A stretch of DNA of 37,758 nucleotides from a virus, in IMG/VR virus record IMGVR_UViG_3300046002_009774, positions 1-37,758 of that record. One strand, written 5' to 3'. Positions 1 to 8,855 of this stretch are shown here, one piece after another. A program made the translations under genes and the position numbers. Position 1 is the stretch's first letter. Every line of letters starts with the position of its first letter. A model generated the notes under the pieces. That model searched no databases and was not told where the DNA came from. It saw only the letters and a list, made by a program, of their open reading frames with translations.

Positions 1-2
1 AA

Positions 3-641
3 GAAAAATTGAAATATGAGTTGTCAAAAATTGACAAGTCAGTAAAAGAAACTCCAGTTAAAAAGGAAGTTCCAATAGTAAAACTGAATATCAAAATAAA
101 CGGAAATCAAAAACCGACTCAACCAAACGTTGTGCAATATATTGAACAACAACAAACGCAATACACTACCAAACAAGCACTTTACTTTCACGAATTACCA
201 GCAGAGCTTCGACCTATACTTTTAGAAGCCAACACGCTATTTAAAGAAATGTGCTTCTTAAAAGTCCAACTAAACGAATTACCAGCAGAAGCCGAATCCA
301 AAGCGTTAGAACTTCAAACCGAAATAGCACAAAAGCAAAAGAAAAACGCTTTGTGTTGGGAAAAGCTAGACTATTGGAAAACGCACAAAGTTGCACCAAA
401 AGAAGCAACCGGAAAGTTTGAAACATTATCGCCTGCTAACCTGGTGAAACAAGAACAATATCTTTTTGCGAGTATTTCCAAAATGAAAAAGCGTTTGGAA
501 TTGAATCGAGAACTATTAAAAACCGCCAATGGAGTATCTGAAGTAAACAAATTGCAAAGAACCATTGCAAAACAAGAAAGCACTCTCATTGCTAAGAATG
601 AGGAATTATTAACCATCAAACGCCTAATTAATGGAAACTAA
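3..641 (+). CDS. 3' part of a split unknown coiled-coil protein (starts at 37501)
   Basis: This is the downstream part of a gene cut by the window ends. Bases 3-126 equal 37633-37756, and the reading frame continues unbroken from the ATG at 37501. Joined on the circle the gene has 257 codons (256 aa). An apparent TTG start at 9 is only an internal Leu codon. The protein is hydrophilic and Lys/Glu/Gln-rich with heptad-like stretches (roughly joined residues 110-155 and 195-250), suggesting coiled coil. It overlaps the ParB-methyltransferase gene by 11 nt and heads the terminase operon, so a packaging or structural role is plausible by position only. I do not recognise the family. Confidence 0.8.
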   Translation, partial: EKLKYELSKIDKSVKETPVKKEVPIVKLNIKINGNQKPTQPNVVQYIEQQQTQYTTKQALYFHELPAELRPILLEANTLFKEMCFLKVQLNELPAEAESKALELQTEIAQKQKKNALCWEKLDYWKTHKVAPKEATGKFETLSPANLVKQEQYLFASISKMKKRLELNRELLKTANGVSEVNKLQRTIAKQESTLIAKNEELLTIKRLINGN

Positions 642-1917
642 CATGTTAACTGCTCCACTAGAATGGAGAACCGAAAAACGAAAAGTTAAAGACCTTGTTC
701 CGTATGAGTACAATCCCAGAACTTTAACGGAAGAAAAAAAAGCACTTCTTATAAGAAGTATTGAAAAATTCAACCTTGCCGAAATTCCTGCGGTAAACAC
801 CGACAACGTGATTATTGCCGGACATCAAAGAGTAAAGGTTTTAATGGACATTGGAAGAGGAGAAGAAGAAATCGACGTTCGTGTTCCAAGTAGATCATTA
901 ACCGAATCCGAATTCAAAGAGTACAATATTACTTCCAATGTTCCTGTTGGTTTTTGGGATGTTGATGTATTGGAAGCACATTTTGGTGATGTTGATTTGG
1001 AATCGCTCGGTTTATTTTTAGAAGATATTGAGATACCAGGAGAAGCTTTAGGAGAAGAAGGCGACAATGAAGAAGAACAAGACTTTGACCCAACACCACC
1101 AAAGGAACCAATAACGCAATTGGGTGATGTGTACGAATTGAAATCGTTACAAAAAGGAATCAAGCATGTAATTGTTTGTGGCGACAGCACCAAAAATGAT
1201 GCTTATAAGAAATTAGGACCAGAAGAATTCAATTTGGTTTTGACTGATCCACCTTATAATGTAAATTATACAGGAGATAAAGATAAACCTCGTGAAAAAA
1301 TAAAAAATGATAATATGTCTTCTGATGATTTTTACACTTTTTTGTATTTATTCTATCAGGAAACTTTTTTAAAAGCATTACCAGGAGCTTCAATTTATGT
1401 GTTTCATGCTGATAGTGAAGGAATAAATTTCAGAAAAGCATTTGTAGAATCAGGATATAAGTTTTCTCAATGTTTGATTTGGAATAAAAGTCACTTAACA
1501 CTTTCACGCCAAGATTATCACTGGAAACACGAACCTTGTTTGTATGGATGGAAGGAAGGGGCTGCACATAATTGGTATTCTGATAGAAAACAATCAACAG
1601 TATTAGACTTTGATAGACCAATTAGAAGCGAAGACCACCCAACAATGAAGCCTATCGAGTTGTTTTGTTATTTGATAAAAAATAGCAGTAAGCAACGTGA
1701 TATTGTAGGCGACCCATTTGGTGGTTCTGGAACAACATTAATTTCTTGCGAGAAAACGTGGCGACAAGCACGTGTTATTGAATTAGGAGAAAACTATGCC
1801 GATGTTCAAATTAAGCGATACATCAAGTATATGAACGATAATAAATTGAAATTTGAAATCGTAAAAAATGGACAAAAGTTGTCCAATGAAAAACTAGAAC
1901 TTTATCTAAATGAATAA
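631..1917 (+). CDS. ParB-like nuclease domain fused to DNA methyltransferase
   Basis: 428 aa with two domains. Residues ~10-110 resemble the ParB/Srx N-terminal fold, with VPYEYNPRTL and the IIAGHQRVKVL signature. Residues ~175-420 form an N6-adenine/N4-cytosine DNA methyltransferase: catalytic motif IV DPPYN at 206-210 comes before the SAM-binding motif I DPFGGSGTT at 361-369. That order marks the beta class. It would methylate phage or host DNA, perhaps to evade restriction or mark DNA for packaging. It starts inside the end of the preceding gene (alternative ATG at 643) and overlaps the small-terminase gene by 8 nt, so it is translationally coupled into the packaging operon. No restriction partner is visible. 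Domain calls are firm; the biological role is inferred. Confidence 0.92.
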   Translation: METNMLTAPLEWRTEKRKVKDLVPYEYNPRTLTEEKKALLIRSIEKFNLAEIPAVNTDNVIIAGHQRVKVLMDIGRGEEEIDVRVPSRSLTESEFKEYNITSNVPVGFWDVDVLEAHFGDVDLESLGLFLEDIEIPGEALGEEGDNEEEQDFDPTPPKEPITQLGDVYELKSLQKGIKHVIVCGDSTKNDAYKKLGPEEFNLVLTDPPYNVNYTGDKDKPREKIKNDNMSSDDFYTFLYLFYQETFLKALPGASIYVFHADSEGINFRKAFVESGYKFSQCLIWNKSHLTLSRQDYHWKHEPCLYGWKEGAAHNWYSDRKQSTVLDFDRPIRSEDHPTMKPIELFCYLIKNSSKQRDIVGDPFGGSGTTLISCEKTWRQARVIELGENYADVQIKRYIKYMNDNKLKFEIVKNGQKLSNEKLELYLNE

Positions 1918-2494
1918 ACTTCCGTTTAAAATACAAAAAGGAGATACTACGCTGGAAAAGATTATGGCACACCATATTGACCCAGTGCGTTTTCCTTTGT
2001 CTCCAAAACTTGAAGAAATAAGAAAGCGTTGGTCAGAAGTGCTGACGCTTTCTTTTAACTACTACTCGCCACAGCAAATCGTAAACAAGTTAATGGAAGA
2101 TCATGGTGTTTCATTGGCACAAGCGTATTTAGATGTGAAGAATGCGCAAATTTTGTACGGAAACGTAATGGAATCCGACAAGAAAGGAAAGCAGGCTATT
2201 CTTTACGAATATGCGCACAAATACTATCAACGTGCTATTCAAGCCAAAGACTTAAAAGCACAGGCTAAAGCATTGGAGCTAATGTCTAAGTTTGGTGGAT
2301 TAGATGAAGTGGACTTGGCTGACTTCAATCCTGAAAAACTTGAAAACGTGGAAATTAAGTTCGCTATTCCGAAGGAGTTATTTAAGTATTTAAAATTATC
2401 AGACAATCAAGGTGTTGATGATTCCAATTTGTCGGCACCAATTGATATTGAATTTGAAAACGTACCGGAAGATGAAGAACAAAGCGAAGATTAA
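1910..2494 (+). CDS. putative terminase small subunit
   Basis: 194 aa. The N-terminal half has a helical, DNA-binding-like segment (about residues 40-75, including SPQQIVNKLMEDHGVSLAQAY) of the kind that opens small terminase subunits. A helical middle follows, and a very acidic C-terminus ends in EDEEQSED. Small terminases recognise the packaging site and oligomerise through central helices. The assignment rests mainly on position: its last 23 nt overlap the true ATG of the large terminase at 2472. Sequence similarity alone would not prove it. Confidence 0.65.
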   Translation: MNKLPFKIQKGDTTLEKIMAHHIDPVRFPLSPKLEEIRKRWSEVLTLSFNYYSPQQIVNKLMEDHGVSLAQAYLDVKNAQILYGNVMESDKKGKQAILYEYAHKYYQRAIQAKDLKAQAKALELMSKFGGLDEVDLADFNPEKLENVEIKFAIPKELFKYLKLSDNQGVDDSNLSAPIDIEFENVPEDEEQSED

Positions 2495-4001
2495 ATACAT
2501 CAATCTAAACATACCACAAGCAAAGGCGTTTATTAATATGCGCCAAAAGAACTACTGGGAATGGAGTCGTGGAACTGGAAAGTCTACAGGCTTAGCTTTT
2601 GGTATGCGTGAATTTGTAAGGCAAATGCCTAGAGCTTCATTCTTTTTGGTAGGTGCTACTTATTCGCAGATACTTTCCAGAACCTTACCGAGTACTATTG
2701 AAGGATTAGAAATGTTTAATTTGTTTCAGGATGTTGACTATGTTGTAGGGCGTTCCGGTAAGAAGAACGGATTCCAAATGCCATTCCAACCACCAAACCA
2801 ATGGAACAATATCATTCACTTTTCAAATGGTGCAATCTTTCAATTGGTATCATTAGACAATCCGAATACGGGTCGTGGTTTGAACTCTTACGGTGGTATT
2901 GGTGATGAAGCTGCGCTATTAGATCCTGAAAAGTTATACAACAACGTAAAGACAACCAACAGAGCAAAGAAAGAAATATTTAAAGATGCTTCAATGCTTG
3001 GAGCCGAGATATACGCGTCATCAACACCAATTACTAAGAAAGGTAAATGGTTCACAGATATGGAAGCAGAAGCACGCAAGCGACCTGATTTGTACTATTT
3101 TGGAAAGGCTAACTCATTCGCGAACGCTCACAACTTACGTAAGGGTTGGTTTGATGATATGAGAGCAGAAGCACCAAGTCAATTGATATACGATGCCGAA
3201 ATCCTAAACATAAGACCAAAGGAAATCACTGACGGATTTTATGCTAACTTAAATCCTGATAAGCATTACTACACCGACTACAGCACCTCATACCTTGAAG
3301 GTTTGGATGCTTCAAAGTTCAAGGCTGGCAGTCAGGACATCATGCGTGAGCATTTCAATTGTAACCAGGACAACGACATCAATCCAAACGAACCGCTGAT
3401 TGTATCGCTTGACTTCGGTGTGTTCAATTCATTGGTGGTATCACAAACGCATGATGATGAGTATCGTGTGTTAAAGTCTATGTGGGTGAAGTCTCCTAAG
3501 TTATTGGATGATCTATTCATCGAGCAGTTCATTCCATACTACAGACCGCACCAGGATAAAACCATCTATCTATATGGTGGACACGATGGAAACTACAGAC
3601 TGCCAAATAGTTCAAAGACTTTATTTGAACAAGTGCGCGAACTACTTACACAACATGGCTGGACTGTTATCATTCTGTCACGTGGTGCAGCGGCAACACA
3701 CTATGATAAGTATTTGTTGTTCAATGCCATGCTTAAGGAGAACTACCCGAACCTGCCTAAGATACGTATCAATGAATCAAACAATGCTGATTTGATTATC
3801 GCATTGGAACGAACTGAAGCAAAGGAATCTCCAGAAGGAGTAGAGAAGAACAAGAAGGATGAACGTAACAGTTCCTTCCCACAGCAACACGCAACACACT
3901 TACCTGATGCCTTTGACATTCCAATCGTAACCTTATACAACGATAGATTCAAAGGAACAACAAGCTTTGCCAACGAGTGGCGTATCGGGTCCTCACGATA
4001 G
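2472..4001 (+). CDS. terL: terminase large subunit (packaging ATPase-nuclease)
   Basis: 509 aa from the ATG at 2472. The reading frame is open further upstream, but that extension overlaps the small-subunit gene and looks non-coding. ATPase domain: Walker A SRGTGKST at residues 32-39 and Walker B with the D145-E146 pair in GGIGDEAA. RNase H-like nuclease domain: acidic residues in VSLDFG (D314), YGGHDGN (D372) and LPDAFD (D479/D482). It powers DNA translocation into the prohead and cuts the concatemer. A non-coding stretch of 228 nt follows before the portal unit. Confident call; whether packaging is headful or site-specific cannot be read from the sequence. Confidence 0.95.
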   Translation: MKNKAKIKYINLNIPQAKAFINMRQKNYWEWSRGTGKSTGLAFGMREFVRQMPRASFFLVGATYSQILSRTLPSTIEGLEMFNLFQDVDYVVGRSGKKNGFQMPFQPPNQWNNIIHFSNGAIFQLVSLDNPNTGRGLNSYGGIGDEAALLDPEKLYNNVKTTNRAKKEIFKDASMLGAEIYASSTPITKKGKWFTDMEAEARKRPDLYYFGKANSFANAHNLRKGWFDDMRAEAPSQLIYDAEILNIRPKEITDGFYANLNPDKHYYTDYSTSYLEGLDASKFKAGSQDIMREHFNCNQDNDINPNEPLIVSLDFGVFNSLVVSQTHDDEYRVLKSMWVKSPKLLDDLFIEQFIPYYRPHQDKTIYLYGGHDGNYRLPNSSKTLFEQVRELLTQHGWTVIILSRGAAATHYDKYLLFNAMLKENYPNLPKIRINESNNADLIIALERTEAKESPEGVEKNKKDERNSSFPQQHATHLPDAFDIPIVTLYNDRFKGTTSFANEWRIGSSR

Positions 4002-4229
4002 TAAATTCATATTTCCTAGATTTTCGCAAATGGAAAGTGAAAAAATTTTTAGGGACAGGCGTGCCAAATCGTGATAAATTAAAATAAGAAATTAATTTTT
4101 TTAAACTAAAATTTTGATTTTCAAATAGTTAAACTTTTAAAAATTAGAATATTACATCAAAATAGGCGGTTTGAACCTTTGGTTTTTGCTGTCCTATTTT
4201 TTTTTTGATGTAAAAACGAATTTTACATC
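4002..4229. promoter_or_regulatory. intergenic control region before the portal unit
   Basis: 228 nt without a convincing ORF, very AT-rich. It contains TTACATC/GATGTAA words three times. The arm 4152-4166 (TTACATCAAAATAGG) is complementary to 4193-4213 (CCTAT, T-tract, GATGTAA). A second perfect hairpin, GATGTAAAA-ACGAA-TTTTACATC at 4207-4229, abuts the ATG at 4230. The two foldings share 4207-4213 and are mutually exclusive. The late element at 4190 is embedded here. Confidence 0.6.
4190..4227 (+). promoter_or_regulatory. late-type bipartite element, copy 1
   Basis: TGTCCTA at 4190-4196 followed by a T-tract, then AATTTTAC at positions 30-37 of the element (4219-4226). It lies exactly 40 nt before the ATG at 4230. 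Its second box overlaps the hairpin ending at 4229. It is one of six same-orientation copies in the window. Confidence 0.6.
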
Positions 4230-4550
4230 ATGGATAACGGATTTATCACTTTAACAGATGCTCTTAAAATTTTCAATTTGCGTGATGCAAATATGATGTT
4301 TGTTCCTTTTGATATTGAGTACAGAACATTCAATGAGCAAACGAAACAAGGTGGTAAACTCAAACAATACTTTGGTGTTAAATACCTTCCGCAAGCAAAA
4401 GAAACCGAAGAAGAAACTTTTGTTCCTGGAACAAAAACACCAAACCATTACAAAAACAGAACACGAAACATCGAGTTGCCAAACGGAGAGATAAAAAAAA
4501 TACGTATCGACTTCATTGTTTCAATTAATAATACAAAAGTGATTTACTAA
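4230..4550 (+). CDS. unknown protein preceding the portal
   Basis: 106 aa. It opens with MDNGFITLTDALKIF and has a basic C-terminal half ending in a beta-rich KKIRIDFIVSINNTKVIY. No motif is recognised. It is the first gene downstream of a late-type element, and its stop overlaps the portal start (TAATG at 4548-4552), so the two are coupled. A head or DNA-associated role is possible from position only. Confidence 0.7.
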   Translation: MDNGFITLTDALKIFNLRDANMMFVPFDIEYRTFNEQTKQGGKLKQYFGVKYLPQAKETEEETFVPGTKTPNHYKNRTRNIELPNGEIKKIRIDFIVSINNTKVIY

Positions 4551-5914
4551 TGAGTGAAAACACAGAATTTTTCGGAACCAAAATAGCCGTTTCCAAATTA
4601 GCAAATGGACAAACTGCTGCTTTTACTTTTAAAAATACTACCGAGAATTTAGATTCTTCGGTTACAGTTGTTAAAGTAGATGTTAAAGATAAAACCGCAG
4701 AGATTGCTTCTTGGGGCAAAAACAATGATTATCCACAATTAATTCTAAAAGCAGTGCGCCCAAATGGTTCTGCATCTTCTGGTTTGCGTTTTCTTCGTAA
4801 AGCTCATTATGGTAACGGATTGGTTTTAGTTAGAGATGTTGCCAACGAGCAAGGTAAAAAGGAAGTAAAAATGGTGGATTTTTCAGAAGTTCCAGAGATT
4901 CAAACTTTCTTTTTAAACTCACAAATGAATCGGTTTTGGAAAGAAACTATTGCCGACTTGGAATATTTCTCAATCGCATTTCCAGAATACATTGTTTCTG
5001 AAAACTTCCAAACCATTAATAAAGTTAGAAGACAAAAAACTGCTTGGTGTCGTTTCTCTCTTCCAAACAAAGAAAATAATTTGGTAGAGTACGTTTATAT
5101 TTCTGAAAAGTTTGGAAAAGAAAGCGTTGCAACAACTTCAGAATATGTAGAAGAAGTGCCATTAATTGATTCTTATTGGTCAACTGATCAGGTAAAACAA
5201 TATTGTAAAGACAACAATATTAAGAAATTCATCAGACCAGTATTCTATCCACTTATTGATGAAGCTTTTTACCCAAAATCAGAGTGGCACGCAGTTGTAG
5301 AAAGCGGTTGGTTAGATGTGGCGAATTCGGTTCCTGCTTTGAAAAAGGCGCTTTTCAATAACCAAATGACAATCAAATATTTGGTTGAGATTCACGAAAT
5401 GTACTTCGAAAAGATATACATGGAAAACTGGATTAAGTTTACTCCAGATGAAAGAAAATCTATTCGAAATGCTGTAATCGATACAATAAACGAATCATTG
5501 TCAGGAAATGACAACGCAGGAAAAGCAATACAATCGATGAAGTTTTTAGTAGATGGAAAAGAAATATCTGCAATTACGATTACTGAAATCGATGACAAAT
5601 TAAAAGACGGCTCGTATCTTCCGGAAGCAGAAGCCGCTAACTCCGAAGTGCTTTTCGCTCTTGGTGTAGACCCTTCCTTGATTGGTGCAGGCATACCAGG
5701 AGGAAAGCTCGGAGCAGGTTCGGGTTCTGATAAGCGTGAAGCTTTCACAATCTTATCAGCACTATTCAAAACCAACAGAGAAACCACTCTGGAAGTGTAC
5801 GATTTCATTGCGCAATATAACGGTTGGGACACTACCATTCGTGCCGCTTTTGAAAATACAATACTTACCACTTTAGATTCAAACCCAACAGGCTCACAAT
5901 CCGTAACAGCATGA
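4550..5914 (+). CDS. portal protein
   Basis: 454 aa. Size, position immediately after the terminase block, and the late GVDPSLIGAGIPGGKLGAGSGSDKREA stretch (around residues 375-400) fit the phage portal family. In portals a Gly-rich loop followed by a long helix sits near the C-terminus. The twelve-subunit ring it forms is the DNA entry vertex and the docking point for terminase. It overlaps the following gene by 4 nt (ATGA). No canonical invariant residue can be cited, so this is a family-level call from architecture and synteny. Confidence 0.8.
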   Translation: MSENTEFFGTKIAVSKLANGQTAAFTFKNTTENLDSSVTVVKVDVKDKTAEIASWGKNNDYPQLILKAVRPNGSASSGLRFLRKAHYGNGLVLVRDVANEQGKKEVKMVDFSEVPEIQTFFLNSQMNRFWKETIADLEYFSIAFPEYIVSENFQTINKVRRQKTAWCRFSLPNKENNLVEYVYISEKFGKESVATTSEYVEEVPLIDSYWSTDQVKQYCKDNNIKKFIRPVFYPLIDEAFYPKSEWHAVVESGWLDVANSVPALKKALFNNQMTIKYLVEIHEMYFEKIYMENWIKFTPDERKSIRNAVIDTINESLSGNDNAGKAIQSMKFLVDGKEISAITITEIDDKLKDGSYLPEAEAANSEVLFALGVDPSLIGAGIPGGKLGAGSGSDKREAFTILSALFKTNRETTLEVYDFIAQYNGWDTTIRAAFENTILTTLDSNPTGSQSVTA

Positions 5915-6870
5915 TACTAGCAAACACCTCTGATTTAAAAAAATACGTTTCAATCGCTCAATCTTTCGAGTTTGAAGACTTTGAACCATACATTCAAAAA
6001 GCAGTCAACGCTTACACACATAAGTACGTTGGTAATTTGCATACTACTTTAGCCGATGAATCAACAGGAATAAACGCTACAATCAAAAATGAAGCTCGCG
6101 AACACTTGCGTTCAGCTATTGCAAACTTCGGAATGTACATTTACTTGCCATTGTTAGCGGTGCAATTAGATTCGTCTGGAATATCAGTCAACACTTCAGA
6201 AAATCGTGCGCCTGCAAATTGGGGGCAAATCAAAGACATCCGCAGAGAATTATTGCGTGCCGGTCATGAAAGTATGGATTTACTTTTAGCGGTTTTAGAT
6301 GCTAATCTTTCGGTTTTTACAGATTATGCAACAAATTACAGCCAAGTAAACAACGAATTGCTAGTCAATAATGCGGTTACTTTCTCAAAATACTACACTA
6401 TTTTCGACAGTAGACAAACCTATTTAGCATTAATGCCAATTATTCGCAAAGTAGAAGATCAGTATTTGCACACATTTCTTTGTCCTGAACTAATTACAGC
6501 ATTGAAAGGCAATCCAGTTGACAACGTAAAAGCAGTAAAAGTGGCGTTACAAAAAGCAATCGTAGCGTTTACAGTTGCAAAAGTTTCCACAAACGGACTA
6601 TTTGTTTTTGATGAACGTGGTTTGCGTATCGACTTCGAAAACATGTCAGATGGTAGAAGAGAAAACCCAAGCTACGGAAAATCAGTAGACCAATTGAAAT
6701 CTTTAGCCGAAGAAGAAATCAACAACGGAACGCAGTACTTAAAATTAGTAACTGAAATAATTGAAGCTAATCCAACAGATTTTTCACAGTGCGATTTCCC
6801 ATTGTTAAAGAATTCAAAAACATTACCAGGTTACGAACCATACAACACAAAAGGTGTTTTAGGACTTTAA
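5911..6870 (+). CDS. connector/adaptor-like protein (DUF6712-like)
   Basis: 319 aa, mostly helical. A hydrophobic IANFGMYIYLPLLAVQLDSSGISV segment near residues 70-95 resembles a Bacteroidota phage family I associate with DUF6712. It overlaps the portal stop by 4 nt, and in many siphoviruses this slot encodes the head-tail adaptor. The gene ends inside a short stem (TAGGAC 6860-6865 / GTCCTA 6875-6880). Function is inferred from position; the family name is from memory. Confidence 0.6.
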   Translation: MILANTSDLKKYVSIAQSFEFEDFEPYIQKAVNAYTHKYVGNLHTTLADESTGINATIKNEAREHLRSAIANFGMYIYLPLLAVQLDSSGISVNTSENRAPANWGQIKDIRRELLRAGHESMDLLLAVLDANLSVFTDYATNYSQVNNELLVNNAVTFSKYYTIFDSRQTYLALMPIIRKVEDQYLHTFLCPELITALKGNPVDNVKAVKVALQKAIVAFTVAKVSTNGLFVFDERGLRIDFENMSDGRRENPSYGKSVDQLKSLAEEEINNGTQYLKLVTEIIEANPTDFSQCDFPLLKNSKTLPGYEPYNTKGVLGL

Positions 6871-6912
6871 AAGTGTCCTATTTTTTCCTTTACAAATAAT
6901 AGAAATTTGACT
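6860..6912 (+). promoter_or_regulatory. late-type bipartite element, copy 2, with short stem
   Basis: TGTCCTA at 6874-6880 plus T6, then AAATTTGAC at element positions 30-38. The ATG at 6914 again lies exactly 40 nt from the element start. TAGGAC (6860-6865) pairs with GTCCTA (6875-6880) ahead of the T-tract, so the same bases could act as a weak terminator for the upstream operon. Confidence 0.6.
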
Positions 6913-6913
6913 T

Positions 6914-8692
6914 ATGAGTATTACAGGCGCAAATAATCCTTTTTCATGTACACCAGTTGTTTTTTCAGCTGCAAACCAAATTATACAATTAGGAACCATT
7001 ACTCGTTTGGGTAATGTTTTTACCTTTTCAGTAGGTTTCAAATGGAAAATAAACGGAGTAACTTATCAAAATACGGCTCCAATTGCACTTACAATTGCAG
7101 AAGCTTCTGATGGTTTCTACAGAATTGACAACGCAATCCTAAATACTTCAAATTCAATTGAATTACAACAAGGATTAGAATCTGAAACCATTGCTTTACA
7201 GCCAGTTGTTCCAGATACAAATATTTTGTTGACCTCTTGGAATATTTCAGGAAGTACAATTGGTGATACATCAGACCCAATCATCGGAAGCACCTTCAAA
7301 AAGAAAACTGAATCATTAGGTTATAGTGATCCATCGCTTTCAGGCGCAAATGCAGTAATTCAATTGCGACCTGAAGGAAATAGCCGTTATTCTTTTTCAA
7401 ATGTTGGATTAGTCTCAATTGATGGTTTTGGATTGGATTTAATTACAGGAAATCCAACAGCAGAAGCACCGTATGATGGTAAAGACTTGTTTATTGAAAA
7501 TACAGGAACTACGCCAATAACATTATTGCATGATGGACCTGGAACGGCTTCTTCTAAATTTTTCTTTACAGATGAAGAAAACCTAACAATTCCAGCAGGC
7601 GGAAAAGTGTGGTTAAAATACGGAAATCCGTATTGTCAATTATTTTTTAAGAGTTGGAATAATCAAACACCAACTTTTCAACAAGTAACTGACCAGGGAA
7701 ATGTTACTGATAATGAAATTACAGCAGAAGCCTTTAAAACTCCTAATTATGGTTCTTTTGGTAGCATTGTTTTTAATAATGGAGAACTTCAACAAATTGG
7801 GGCAATGTTTACATTGGCAGATGAACTTGCTCCTGCAGAATATGTGTTTCCTGCTATTGGTGGAGAGATGGCTACTAAAGAATGGATAGAAAGTAATGAA
7901 TTTGCTTATAATAGTCAATTATTTGAATATGTTAGAAAAGAAAATTTACGCCAATATAATTATGATTTTTCAGAACCAATTGATTCAATTAGATTAGAAT
8001 TACCTCCTACAGAATCATATCTTATAATTAATACACTAATTGAATCAATTAATGGTTTTAATGTTACTTTTAGTGATTTGTTTGAAGGTAAAGATTATTT
8101 TATTTATAATAATTCATCAGATGAAATAACCTTAAAACATAATTATGATAATGCTACTTATGATTTTAATTTTAAAGCAGGTGTTAATATTCAACTACCT
8201 AGAAGAGGTGTTATTCATTTAAAATTTATTGGTGGGAAATTTATAGACGTTAATAAATCTTGGGAATATTTTAATGAATTACAAGGTGTTAATATTAATA
8301 AGGGTACTTATACAGGTGGTATAACATGGACTGGAACAACCGCACCGAGTGGCACAACTTCACATACTTACAATTGGCAAAAGGCAGGTAATTTAGTTAC
8401 TTTAAATGTTACATTATTTTATCAAAATTCTGGAACTGCATTGACTTCTGTTGTGATGGATTTTATGAATGATTTTCCAAATCCTTTAAAACCTGATGGA
8501 TTGAGCGGAGCAAGTGAAGTTTTGTACAATGGTAGTGGTGATTTAAGACAAACACCAACATCAACAGGAATTATACCAGCATCTTCTTTATTGCGTTCAA
8601 ATGCTTCAAATGATGGTTTTCAATTAGTAATTACGCAAGGTTCAATTAGTGCTAAAATAGCAAAAATTACAATTTCATATTTTACTGAATAA
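6914..8692 (+). CDS. putative tail fibre / receptor-binding protein with duplicated domain
   Basis: 592 aa, rich in Asn, Thr, Gly and beta-prone residues. Residues ~189-248 and ~392-450 are two diverged copies of one module, sharing the pattern GKDxFIxN...ITLxH...F.F...N...P..G...LK...KSW. A linker with FQQVTDQGNVTDNEITAEAF (about 255-275) resembles fibre shaft linkers of Bacteroidota phages. The C-terminal ~120 residues start with GTYTGGITWTG and include SHTYNWQKAGNLVTLNV, typical of a tip domain. From about base 7690 to 8290 codon use is markedly more AT-rich than before, suggesting mosaic acquisition. It sits alone behind a late-type element, next to the lysis genes. Could also be a baseplate decoration protein. 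Confidence 0.65.
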   Translation: MSITGANNPFSCTPVVFSAANQIIQLGTITRLGNVFTFSVGFKWKINGVTYQNTAPIALTIAEASDGFYRIDNAILNTSNSIELQQGLESETIALQPVVPDTNILLTSWNISGSTIGDTSDPIIGSTFKKKTESLGYSDPSLSGANAVIQLRPEGNSRYSFSNVGLVSIDGFGLDLITGNPTAEAPYDGKDLFIENTGTTPITLLHDGPGTASSKFFFTDEENLTIPAGGKVWLKYGNPYCQLFFKSWNNQTPTFQQVTDQGNVTDNEITAEAFKTPNYGSFGSIVFNNGELQQIGAMFTLADELAPAEYVFPAIGGEMATKEWIESNEFAYNSQLFEYVRKENLRQYNYDFSEPIDSIRLELPPTESYLIINTLIESINGFNVTFSDLFEGKDYFIYNNSSDEITLKHNYDNATYDFNFKAGVNIQLPRRGVIHLKFIGGKFIDVNKSWEYFNELQGVNINKGTYTGGITWTGTTAPSGTTSHTYNWQKAGNLVTLNVTLFYQNSGTALTSVVMDFMNDFPNPLKPDGLSGASEVLYNGSGDLRQTPTSTGIIPASSLLRSNASNDGFQLVITQGSISAKIAKITISYFTE

Positions 8693-8853
8693 TGGAGCAC
8701 ATAATTCAAATTACAGATAATAACACTTATATAGTAGTTATTGAAAATGAAGAGCAAGCCTTAACAGATTTTCCTGATTTATTTAAAAAAGTAAATTGTG
8801 AAATTCCTGAAACCGCACAATATTTAATTTATTCGAACCAGGACATATCTTAA
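8692..8853 (+). CDS. small acidic protein after tail fibre
   Basis: 53 aa, beginning MEHIIQITDNNTYIVVIENE. Its ATG overlaps the fibre stop by one base (TAATG), and it ends 2 nt before the holin ATG, so it sits snugly in the operon. Possible roles are fibre assembly chaperone or lysis accessory; neither can be supported by motif. Confidence 0.7.
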   Translation: MEHIIQITDNNTYIVVIENEEQALTDFPDLFKKVNCEIPETAQYLIYSNQDIS

Positions 8854-8855
8854 TT

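Noticed and set aside
3-126. Genuine terminal direct repeat of the virion
   Set aside because: The repeat lies in the middle of a coding sequence that is continuous when the ends are joined, and the outermost two bases on each side do not match. An assembly overlap of a circle explains it better.
3508-3795. 95-aa ORF in a second frame of the large terminase
   Set aside because: It overlaps the nuclease domain coding sequence entirely, and the composition is that of an out-of-frame shadow.
5392-5871. 159-aa leftward ORF antisense to the portal gene
   Set aside because: It is in the shadow of a well-supported portal gene, has low-complexity Ser-rich composition and no promoter or start context.
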